From Paenibacillus swuensis (lineage in GTDB: Bacteria > Bacillota > Bacilli > Paenibacillales > DY6), in the NCBI RefSeq assembly GCF_001644605.1, contig NZ_CP011388.1:4631501-4695500 (forward strand): a stretch of 64,000 bases of DNA. The letters are read 5' to 3'. The translations under genes were made by a program, and so were the position numbers. Of the stretch, positions 24,717 through 31,419 are shown piece after piece; position 1 is the first letter of the stretch, and every line of letters starts with the position of its first letter. The notes under the pieces are model-generated. The model saw only the letters and a list, made by a program, of their open reading frames with translations. It was not told the DNA's origin and ran no database searches.

Positions 24717-26399
24717 TTAACTGGTGAGTGGATTAGCCTGCTCATTTCCTATGATTTCTTGAATATGCAATTTCACATTTACTTCAACCCTATCCCTTGT
24801 TACGACTATATTATTGATCAATACCCCTAACATCATCTTTTGTTTTTCGAGTGGAGAGTTTTTATAGACTTCTTTCCAGACAGGGATATGTTTTCTTAAC
24901 ATCTCCATCTCATCAACTTCTACTTTCATTTCCTTTACTTTTATTTGAAGATTTGATAGCTTACTGCTTTCTTCTGTTATTTCATTATTTTTTTGATCAA
25001 TAAGGGTATTTAGTAGTTCGGCTTTAAATGAACTTTGTCCCATAATTGATTTTGGCACTTCGGATGTGAGAGCGAATAATTCCTTGTATTTCTTTTCAAT
25101 TTCATTTTGTAACCTTCTTAACTCTTGAGAATCACCATCTATGTTATTCTTGTTGAATGATTCAATTTCTGTTTTTAAGTTAATTTGTTTCAATTCATCT
25201 AAAAAAATATCAAGCTCTTCCAGGACAATTTTTTCAATTTTGTTAGGTGAGTATATGGTTTGCCCATTGCATATTTTACCACTAGCTTTTCCGCTGCACC
25301 TATATTTTGGAGATGTCCATATTTTCTTTGTCCCATCGACCAATGTGTATGTTTTACGATTATATGTTGTTGTTAATGGAGCACCACAATGACCACACTT
25401 TGCCATACCTACAAAAAGTAAAGGGCTCTTTGTTATTTTCTTTGGTTCATCATTACTATTCTGAGTTTTTTTATTTGGGGATCTTTTGCTTCTAGACTGC
25501 TGAACCCTATCCCATTTATTCTCAGGAATAATTACTAATTCAATAATTTGTTTTTTTGACACAACCCAATCTTGCGGTTTTTGCATACTGAATACACCCA
25601 TGTCACTGGTTCGTTTCCCATATGTAGGATATCCTTTATAAACAGGATTTCTAAGAATAAAATTAATCACTCCAGCTGACCATTGTCCGCCATTAGGAGC
25701 TGCAACAAAAGGCACTCTTTCGTTATTCATGTATTTTGCTATTCTATTACTGCCAAATCCATATTCATCAACGTAAGTATATATTTCATCAATAATCTTA
25801 GCTTCATCAGGTTTGATCACGGGCTTCATTAATTCTTTACCTTTTTTATTCTTGATACCAGATTCAATTAGTTTATAACCGAAAGCTGCTCTGCCACCTC
25901 TAAACAATCCATCCTCAGCCATCTGGGTGTGATTCTCCCTTACCCTAATAGACGTATTTTCACTCTCACCATTTGATTGCCAAAACCGTATATAGTTCTT
26001 TAACTTATCAGAGTAATCATCAAATTTTTGTTGTCCTTCTTGAGTTGACCAAAGTTCAACACCTTTTTCATTAAACCAGTTCATTATTATAGGCATTTCG
26101 TCATCCCTTCGTCCTAACCTGTCAAACATAAATACTAGTAGTATATCGTATAGACCGTCCTCTGCATCTAATTTAGCTTTTTGAAGCTCTCCTCTTTTAT
26201 TAACTGAAACTCTATATCCAGATACTCCTTTTTCTGTATATTCCTTAACAAGAGTCCAGCCTTGCTTATCAACAAAATCTCTACATGCCCTTTTTTGCAT
26301 AGGCATATCATCACCAAGAAGTTGTGCTCTTGTAGAAACTCTATACAAACAAGCAACCCTCTTATTTACTAATTCATTCTTGGGTGTTATCGCTTCCAT
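24717..26399 (-). CDS. Large serine recombinase (site-specific integrase)
   Basis: Phage- or element-type integrase of 560 residues that recombines attP with attB through a serine-DNA intermediate. Domains in order: resolvase catalytic domain (about 13-150) with nucleophile Ser22 in YRVSTR and the Arg cluster MFDRLGRR; Recombinase domain (about 165-275, FGYKLI to VYKGYPTYGKR); zinc ribbon (about 325-385, with CGHCG and a later Cys pair CSGKASGKIC); and a long coiled-coil with C-terminal tail (about 390-545). The gene is plainly more AT-rich than all neighbours, a sign of transfer. No other mobile-element genes flank it. The start ATG has GGAGGG 7 bases upstream. Confidence 0.95.
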   Translation of the reverse strand: MEAITPKNELVNKRVACLYRVSTRAQLLGDDMPMQKRACRDFVDKQGWTLVKEYTEKGVSGYRVSVNKRGELQKAKLDAEDGLYDILLVFMFDRLGRRDDEMPIIMNWFNEKGVELWSTQEGQQKFDDYSDKLKNYIRFWQSNGESENTSIRVRENHTQMAEDGLFRGGRAAFGYKLIESGIKNKKGKELMKPVIKPDEAKIIDEIYTYVDEYGFGSNRIAKYMNNERVPFVAAPNGGQWSAGVINFILRNPVYKGYPTYGKRTSDMGVFSMQKPQDWVVSKKQIIELVIIPENKWDRVQQSRSKRSPNKKTQNSNDEPKKITKSPLLFVGMAKCGHCGAPLTTTYNRKTYTLVDGTKKIWTSPKYRCSGKASGKICNGQTIYSPNKIEKIVLEELDIFLDELKQINLKTEIESFNKNNIDGDSQELRRLQNEIEKKYKELFALTSEVPKSIMGQSSFKAELLNTLIDQKNNEITEESSKLSNLQIKVKEMKVEVDEMEMLRKHIPVWKEVYKNSPLEKQKMMLGVLINNIVVTRDRVEVNVKLHIQEIIGNEQANPLTS

Positions 26400-26475
26400 A
26401 TAAAACCCTCCGATTACGTTATAATAACTACCATAATTCTAGCAAATTTTAAATATATATGTAATTATATTTATG

Positions 26476-26504
26476 TTGCATTTGCAAATAACAATATGTA
26501 TACT
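26476..26504 (+). promoter_or_regulatory. Promoter of the tRNA-Ala gene
   Basis: TTGCAT and TATACT are 17 bases apart, ending 21 bases before the mature 5' end of the tRNA. Confidence 0.7.
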
Positions 26505-26525
26505 AATAAAGTCGATCAGAATTAC

Positions 26526-26599
26526 GGGGAATTAGCTCAGTCTGGGAGAGCGCTTCGCTGGCAGCGAAGAGGTCAGGGGTTCGAGCCCCCTATTCTCCA
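26526..26599 (+). tRNA. tRNA-Ala (anticodon GGC)
   Basis: The full cloverleaf folds: acceptor stem GGGGAAT with ATTCTCC, D-stem GCTC/GAGC, anticodon stem CTTCG/CGAAG with loop CTGGCAG (anticodon GGC, reading GCC and GCU), T-stem AGGGG/CCCCT with TTCGAGC, discriminator A. CCA is not encoded. It stands alone with its own promoter and terminator between the serine recombinase and the glucosaminidase gene. Confidence 0.95.
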
Positions 26600-26611
26600 T
26601 AACTAACATAA

Positions 26612-26642
26612 AAAAGACCTTCTAATAAAGAAGGTCTTTTTT
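26612..26642 (+). terminator. Terminator of the tRNA-Ala gene
   Basis: AAAAGACCTTCT pairs with AGAAGGTCTTTT around AATAA, continuing into T residues. It may also act on the facing glucosaminidase gene, as the left arm starts with A residues. Confidence 0.85.
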
Positions 26643-26668
26643 ATGCATTCATTCTGCGCTTCCCACAG

Positions 26669-27397
26669 CTATTTCCCGTCCAACAGACCCTTACGGTCCA
26701 TAATCGCAAGCAACCGATAAAAGCTAAAGCTTCCCGCGCCCGTTGTAATCAGCTTGCTTTTCAGCGCTTTATCCACCGCGGCTTTAGCCCAAGAAGGCAC
26801 CTCCTGCATATCCTCCCTGCCCTCCAAAGCCTGTACACGCACCTCAAGATCCGGCGCAGCTTCCAATTCCTTCACCCGAGCGGTCAGCTCGTCAATTTTC
26901 TTATTCAATTCATTCAGCACGCGAATGACCTCCTCATCGAATTGATACAGATTATACACGCTTATCAAGTTCTGCAACTTGGTCGGATATGCGGGGTCTG
27001 TGGCGTACCCGGCTCTGTACAATGCCTGCGTTTGCTCTACCGGTGTTGAGGCTGTACGCACATGATAATAGCGCGAGTTGTGAAACAACAGATCCTGGTC
27101 GCGAAATCCGTCGTCAATCGTATCATAAACACGCCAATTAGCGGTTACATTATTTACGCGGGTTCCGTTATAAACTTCCCAGGTCTTGGTCGATATCGTT
27201 CGACCGTCCCAGAAGGCATTCGGCTTGCCCCTGCCTGCTTTAAAACCAACAAGGTTATTCCAGCTATGAATGGTGGCTCCCGTCTCCAGTAACGCTTGAG
27301 CTACACGTACGGATGGAAATACGGGTGAACCCTCTAGACGCAACCGGACGGCAACCGGGCCTACAAACGCGATGAAAGCCTGTTGCTTTGTTGCCAT
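26669..27397 (-). CDS. Glucosaminidase-domain protein (peptidoglycan hydrolase), no signal peptide
   Basis: N-acetylglucosaminidase-like domain in the first 170 residues (SVRVAQALLETGATIHSWNN, with Glu in ALLETGA as likely general acid, and NNLVGFKAG), followed by a short coiled-coil segment (about 175-205) and a C-terminal helical tail with WAKAAVDKALKSKLI. 242 residues. The start is the ATG at 27397, with AGGAGG 6 bases upstream. There is no signal peptide or membrane segment, unlike secreted autolysins, so it resembles a phage endolysin or a protein that acts on the mother-cell side during sporulation. It lies near a solitary serine recombinase; a prophage relic is possible. Confidence 0.8.
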   Translation of the reverse strand: MATKQQAFIAFVGPVAVRLRLEGSPVFPSVRVAQALLETGATIHSWNNLVGFKAGRGKPNAFWDGRTISTKTWEVYNGTRVNNVTANWRVYDTIDDGFRDQDLLFHNSRYYHVRTASTPVEQTQALYRAGYATDPAYPTKLQNLISVYNLYQFDEEVIRVLNELNKKIDELTARVKELEAAPDLEVRVQALEGREDMQEVPSWAKAAVDKALKSKLITTGAGSFSFYRLLAIMDRKGLLDGK

Positions 27398-27575
27398 AAG
27401 GCACCTCCTCATCATGATGGTCATTAAACGATGTTGCTGCGGAAACAAGATTTACGATAGTTTATGCATCCGGATGGGACGAAGTCTCCGTAGTTTGTCT
27501 CCTAGCCAATAGCCGTTTTTTGGCCGATGAAGATTTTCTTAAAGCATACCAAGATTTAATCATCGCGCACATGAG

Positions 27576-27620
27576 CAAAAAAGCCTTTCTTCCCAGGTAC
27601 ATTACCCAAGAAAAAAGGCC
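27576..27620 (-). terminator. Terminator of nrdR
   Basis: On the minus strand GGCCTTTTTTCTT pairs imperfectly with AAGAAAGGCTTTTTT, ending in a T-run. It lies about 15 bases past the nrdR stop. Confidence 0.65.
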
Positions 27621-27634
27621 TAGCTTTCGGACGC

Positions 27635-28105
27635 CTACATCGAATCCATCGGATTTTTGCCAAGCAGACTCGTTAATTCCTTCATAAACATATCGATATC
27701 CTTGAACTGTCTGTATACGGAAGCGAAGCGCACATAAGCCACTTCATCCACCGGGTACAATTGAGCCATCACCAGCTCCCCGATGCTTCTGCTTTCAATC
27801 TCGGCATGCGCCGTGTTACGCAAATCCTTCTCGACTTCCGAGACGATGACTTCCAGTCTCTCGACAGAAACCGGACGCTTTTCGCAGGCCCGGATTAATC
27901 CGCGCAGCATTTTGTCCCGAGAAAATTCCTCACGGCTTCCGTCTTTCTTAATCACAATAAGCGGCGTTTCCTCAACGGTCTCGAACGTGGTGAAGCGGCG
28001 CTGACATTTCTCGCATTCCCTGCGGCGCCGAATGGACTTGTTATCGTTCGCCGGACGGGAATCCAGCACTTTCGTGCCTGCATTGTCACAATGAGGACAT
28101 TTCAT
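27635..28105 (-). CDS. nrdR: Transcriptional repressor NrdR of ribonucleotide reductase genes
   Basis: ATP/dATP-sensing repressor that binds NrdR boxes before nrd operons. 156 residues: N-terminal zinc ribbon with Cys3, Cys6, Cys31 and Cys34, then an ATP-cone domain (about 49-140, with [18 protein letters not shown]). The start is the ATG at 28105, with AAGGAG 8 bases upstream, which gives the usual family length; an open frame continues upstream but would lack this site and overlap the sigma-G promoter of the neighbouring spore gene. Close to coaE and polA as in other Bacillota. Confidence 0.96.
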   Translation of the reverse strand: MKCPHCDNAGTKVLDSRPANDNKSIRRRRECEKCQRRFTTFETVEETPLIVIKKDGSREEFSRDKMLRGLIRACEKRPVSVERLEVIVSEVEKDLRNTAHAEIESRSIGELVMAQLYPVDEVAYVRFASVYRQFKDIDMFMKELTSLLGKNPMDSM

Positions 28106-28172
28106 AAAGGTTAACTCCTTCACCTTGCTCAAAGTATTTAGAATGGACCCGTCGGATTTCCATGCATTCCCT

Positions 28173-28202
28173 GATTGTAAGCCAAGCTTATCGAACATAA
28201 TA
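28173..28202 (+). promoter_or_regulatory. Sigma-G-like promoter of the spore protein gene
   Basis: The -10 CATAATA matches the sigma-G consensus CATNHTA fully. GATTG, 18 bases upstream, matches the -35 consensus GHATR at four of five positions. It fits forespore expression of an alpha/beta SASP. Confidence 0.65.
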
Positions 28203-28233
28203 CTACTACCATATGAAAAGGAGGTGAACACAC

Positions 28234-28455
28234 ATGGGATCAGGATCATCAAGAACTAACGATTTGGTAGTACCACAAGCGAACCAAGCTCTGGAACAAC
28301 TGAAATACGAAATCGCTCAAGAATTAGGTATCCAAGTACCAGCAGACGGATACTACGGTAACATGGCAACACGCGATACTGGTGCGATCGGAGGTCACAT
28401 TACTCGTCGCTTGGTAGAAATCGCACAACAACAATTGGCCGGACAATATAAATAA
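28234..28455 (+). CDS. Alpha/beta-type small acid-soluble spore protein
   Basis: 73-residue DNA-coating protein of the dormant spore. It shows the family core: [14 protein letters not shown], containing the GPR protease cleavage site next to YEIA, and [18 protein letters not shown]. The short N-terminus ([20 protein letters not shown]) is typical. In the spore core it binds DNA and protects against UV and heat, then is degraded at germination. A strong AAGGAGGTG site lies 8 bases before the ATG, a sigma-G-like promoter upstream and a terminator downstream. It is divergent from nrdR. Several paralogues are expected elsewhere in the genome. Confidence 0.97.
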   Translation: MGSGSSRTNDLVVPQANQALEQLKYEIAQELGIQVPADGYYGNMATRDTGAIGGHITRRLVEIAQQQLAGQYK

Positions 28456-28477
28456 TTACTCAGCACTAAGGTCGGAG

Positions 28478-28506
28478 AACCGCGTGAGCGGTTTTTCGGC
28501 TTTTTT
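28478..28506 (+). terminator. Terminator of the spore protein gene
   Basis: AACCGC-GTGA-GCGGTT followed by TTTCGGCTTTTTT, 22 bases after the stop. Confidence 0.85.
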
Positions 28507-28527
28507 CACATATACGAAAAAGATCGC

Positions 28528-29124
28528 TTATAAGCCTTCGGCTTCCTGCTCCGAATAAATTTTCTTATATTTATTATAATAATAAACGACACGTTGTACA
28601 TAGTGCCTTGTCTCACCGAAAGGGACCGCGTCCAACTGCTCCAGGCTGCCGTCCCAGTTGCCGCTCTTGAGCCATTTCTTAACATTGCCGGGTCCGGCAT
28701 TATAAGCTGCGATGACAGCTATTTTGTTATAATCAAACTGGTCGTAGAGCGAACGGATATACCACGCCCCCACCTCTATATTCACATCGGCCCTGTTGTC
28801 CAACTCGTGAATCGTATACTTGGAGTAATCCGCTTTCTGGATAATCCAATTGGCGGTATCCGGCATAATCTGCATAATGCCCACAGCGCCCTTGGAGGAC
28901 TTCGTGTCCGTCTTGTAATTACTCTCCACCCGTATAATGGCGGCAATCAAGTAAGGATCAACCTTGTAATTCTGTGAGCTTACTATGATATCTTCGCGAT
29001 AATGAATGGGATACACCCAACGATCCAGCCAGCTTGTCCCTGCAAAAAGAATCCACATCACACAAACCGCAATAATCAAGGCCGCACCAATACCTGCTTT
29101 CCATACGACAGAGCCTGTATTCAT
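28528..29124 (-). CDS. Lytic transglycosylase (SLT domain), membrane-anchored
   Basis: Cleaves peptidoglycan glycan strands to anhydro-muropeptides outside the membrane. 198 residues: an N-terminal membrane anchor (about 8-30) and an SLT domain (about 45-190) with catalytic Glu67 in IRVESNYK and the motifs GAVGIMQIMPDTA and AYNAGPGNV. The start ATG overlaps the coaE stop by four bases (ATGA), so the two are translationally coupled. This coupling is a recurring arrangement in Paenibacillus-type genomes and places a wall enzyme at the end of the polA-coaE cluster. Confidence 0.93.
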   Translation of the reverse strand: MNTGSVVWKAGIGAALIIAVCVMWILFAGTSWLDRWVYPIHYREDIIVSSQNYKVDPYLIAAIIRVESNYKTDTKSSKGAVGIMQIMPDTANWIIQKADYSKYTIHELDNRADVNIEVGAWYIRSLYDQFDYNKIAVIAAYNAGPGNVKKWLKSGNWDGSLEQLDAVPFGETRHYVQRVVYYYNKYKKIYSEQEAEGL

Positions 29125-29720
29125 AAAGTCAGTCCCTTTCGTTGCCAGAACGCTTCTAGCTGTTTCTCCGTTTCTTGCAGGCTTTCGCTGTTATCGATGA
29201 CAATGTCCGCTTTCGCTTTCTTATCTTCAATCGGCATTTGCGAGGCTATTCTCTGCCCGGCCTGCTCCCTTGATAGCTTGTCCCGAAGTATGAGACGCTC
29301 TAATTGAATTTCTTCCGGCACATAGACCACCATAACTTCATTGAACATGTATTCCAATCCGGATTCGTACAACAAAGGAACATCCACCACAACCAATCGT
29401 GTCGGCTCGGCGGCCTCCTGCTCGGCCATCCTCGTTCGCATCAGTGCTCGAATCGGCGGATGCAACAACCCGTCCAGATCCTTTCTTGCCAATGCATCAG
29501 CAAAGATAATCCCGCCAAGCTTCTTGCGGTCCAAATTGCCGTCAGGCAGCAAGATTTCGTTACCAAAGCGTTCAGCGACTTCACGGAGCACAGGACTCCC
29601 GGGAAGAACCACTTCCCTGGCGATCAAGTCCGCGTCAATAATATGCGCGCCCCTAGCTGCCAGAAGGGCGGCGACGGTGCTTTTGCCCGTTGAAATCCCG
29701 CCCGTTAAACCGATATTCAT
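29121..29720 (-). CDS. coaE: Dephospho-CoA kinase
   Basis: Last step of coenzyme A synthesis: phosphorylates the 3'-OH of dephospho-CoA with ATP in the cytosol. 199 residues, normal for the family. The P-loop is GGISTGKST (7-15), the CoA domain contains DADLIAREVV, and VVDVPLLYESGLE is the family's conserved central motif. The start ATG has AAGGAG about 11 bases upstream. It lies 22 bases after ytaF and overlaps the transglycosylase gene by four bases. Confidence 0.96.
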   Translation of the reverse strand: MNIGLTGGISTGKSTVAALLAARGAHIIDADLIAREVVLPGSPVLREVAERFGNEILLPDGNLDRKKLGGIIFADALARKDLDGLLHPPIRALMRTRMAEQEAAEPTRLVVVDVPLLYESGLEYMFNEVMVVYVPEEIQLERLILRDKLSREQAGQRIASQMPIEDKKAKADIVIDNSESLQETEKQLEAFWQRKGLTL

Positions 29721-29742
29721 TTCTATAGCAGCTCCTTAAGGT

Positions 29743-30420
29743 TCACATCAATTTAAGTAATCCCATGAGTATTAATATGCATCCAGGGATGAAAGAAATT
29801 CTTCGAATCCAAGCGGCATCGGAGAAAATAAATCCCACACGCAATCCGCAGTAAATGAAAGTCCCGCTGGCCAGTGCGATCAACCCTGAAGTAATTATAG
29901 GGTGAAAGCCGACCAAGGCAGCACCAATTCCCGCTCCCAAGGCGTCTAGCGACAAGGCAATTCCAAGTAAGGTGGCTTCGGAAGCGGATATGTTACCGGA
30001 TCGGTCTATGTCTGCTACCGAGGGCTTCCGCAAAATCTGAATAATGATGCCAAGTCTCTTGAGCTCCACATGCAAGACGGTTTGCTTCTCAGCATCCACA
30101 TCACCAGCGGGTGTGGGAGGACCGGCGGCAGGCTGAATGTCGTCTGTTTTTTGCATCGACATTTGGATCAAAGACCAGACGCCTAAACCCAATAAAATGG
30201 AAGCCCCGACCACTTCCGCGGTCATGGGAGTAATCCACTGCAGAACCAGCACGCCGACCTGCATGGAAATGAAAATAATAAGTCCTGAGCAAACGGAAAT
30301 AATAATGATGGACAATAACGGGATACGGATTTTCCGCAATCCGTACATGACACCCACGCCGAATCCGTCCATACTGACGGCAAGCGCAAGCAAAGCTAGC
30401 GATAGAATAGGGAACAGCAT
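29743..30420 (-). CDS. ytaF: Sporulation membrane protein YtaF
   Basis: 225-residue membrane protein related to the MntP manganese efflux family, with six predicted membrane segments and a charged cytoplasmic loop in the middle (about 95-135). Two internally related halves carry the repeated motifs LALAVSMDGFGVGVMYGL and IALSLDALGAGIGAALVG, with Asp residues in the membrane as in MntP. In Bacillus subtilis ytaF lies between mutM and coaE, as here. Cation transport is inferred from family; the sporulation role is from annotation tradition. The start ATG has AAAGGAG 7 bases upstream. Confidence 0.92.
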   Translation of the reverse strand: MLFPILSLALLALAVSMDGFGVGVMYGLRKIRIPLLSIIIISVCSGLIIFISMQVGVLVLQWITPMTAEVVGASILLGLGVWSLIQMSMQKTDDIQPAAGPPTPAGDVDAEKQTVLHVELKRLGIIIQILRKPSVADIDRSGNISASEATLLGIALSLDALGAGIGAALVGFHPIITSGLIALASGTFIYCGLRVGFIFSDAAWIRRISFIPGCILILMGLLKLM

Positions 30421-30498
30421 GTGAGTCTCCTTTCTTGTGACGGCAACTCGTGCTTCCTATTCTATGGCAGCGCCCAGATATGGGTGCATGTACTTTAT

Positions 30499-31353
30499 TT
30501 AAGTGTCCTTATGCAAACGCTTCGCTTTCAAAGGCTGACATTTCGCGCAATAATGCGTTCCGCGGCCTCCGACTACACTTTTCTCGATGACATGGCCGCA
30601 TCTGTGGCAAGCTTCGGCTTTCCTTCCGTACACTTTCAACTGATGCTGGAACATCCCCATTTCACCTTGACCGTTCACATATGATTTAATGGATGAACCG
30701 CCCGCTTCCACAGCTTCGCTCAAGGTTACGACAATCGCTTCATGTAACCGTCGCTTCTCCTCTTTCTTCAGGGACTGGATTTCCCGTTCCGGGTGAATAC
30801 CGGCCATGTGCAGCGCCTCATCCACATAAATGTTACCGATGCCTACAACGTATTCCTGATTTAACAGGAAAGGTTTGATTTTCGTCGAACGCTTTCCTAG
30901 TTTAGCCTCGAACGATTCAAACGTAAACGCTTCATCCAAGGGCTCCAAGCCCAGCTTCATCAGCGGGGGAAGCGTGAATTCCTCACCGGGATCAAACAAA
31001 TGCATGGTTCCAAACTGTCTGACATCTTTATATCTCAATTCCGTACCGTCGGTAAAATGGAATATGACATGTGTATGCTTCTCAATCGGCTCGTCCGCCC
31101 GATACAGCCCGTAGCGGCCTTCCATGCGAAGATGGGAGACCAAGACGCTTTGATCCAGCAGAATGCGCAGAAATTTCCCTCTGCGTTCGACCGTGCGGAC
31201 CGTTTGGCCCGTCAGTACGGCATCGAACAGCTCCGCCTCACGCGGTCGCTGCAGGATGCGCGGCAAATGAACGGTTACCCGTGCAATTTCCTTGCCGGTA
31301 ATCAGTTGATTCAGTGTTCTTCGAACGGTTTCTACTTCCGGTAATTCCGGCAT
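30499..31353 (-). CDS. mutM: Formamidopyrimidine-DNA glycosylase (Fpg/MutM)
   Basis: Base-excision repair enzyme that removes 8-oxoguanine and formamidopyrimidines and nicks the strand (AP lyase). 284 residues. The N-terminal MPELPEVETVRR supplies the catalytic Pro2 and Glu3; KRGKFL is the loop with the conserved Lys. The helix-two-turn-helix lies at about 150-230, and a C-terminal zinc finger has four Cys (CHRCG and YCAKC). The start ATG has GAGGTGATC upstream. It follows polA by 56 bases, but the polA terminator lies between them, so it may have its own promoter or depend on readthrough. Confidence 0.97.
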   Translation of the reverse strand: MPELPEVETVRRTLNQLITGKEIARVTVHLPRILQRPREAELFDAVLTGQTVRTVERRGKFLRILLDQSVLVSHLRMEGRYGLYRADEPIEKHTHVIFHFTDGTELRYKDVRQFGTMHLFDPGEEFTLPPLMKLGLEPLDEAFTFESFEAKLGKRSTKIKPFLLNQEYVVGIGNIYVDEALHMAGIHPEREIQSLKKEEKRRLHEAIVVTLSEAVEAGGSSIKSYVNGQGEMGMFQHQLKVYGRKAEACHRCGHVIEKSVVGGRGTHYCAKCQPLKAKRLHKDT

Positions 31354-31393
31354 GAACGATCACCTCGCCTAACATTATAACAGATATGGAAAG

Positions 31394-31419
31394 AAAAAAA
31401 GGCGAAGGCTTACTTCGCC
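31394..31419 (-). terminator. polA terminator with the stop codon in its loop
   Basis: On the minus strand GGCGAAG pairs with CTTCGCC, followed by TTTTTTT. The left arm is the last two and a half codons of polA, and the TAA stop lies in the five-base loop. Confidence 0.8.

Noticed and set aside
26526-26599. tRNA-Ala as the attachment site of the serine recombinase
   Set aside because: Large serine recombinases seldom use tRNA genes, and I found no copy of the tRNA 3' end on the other side of the recombinase gene.
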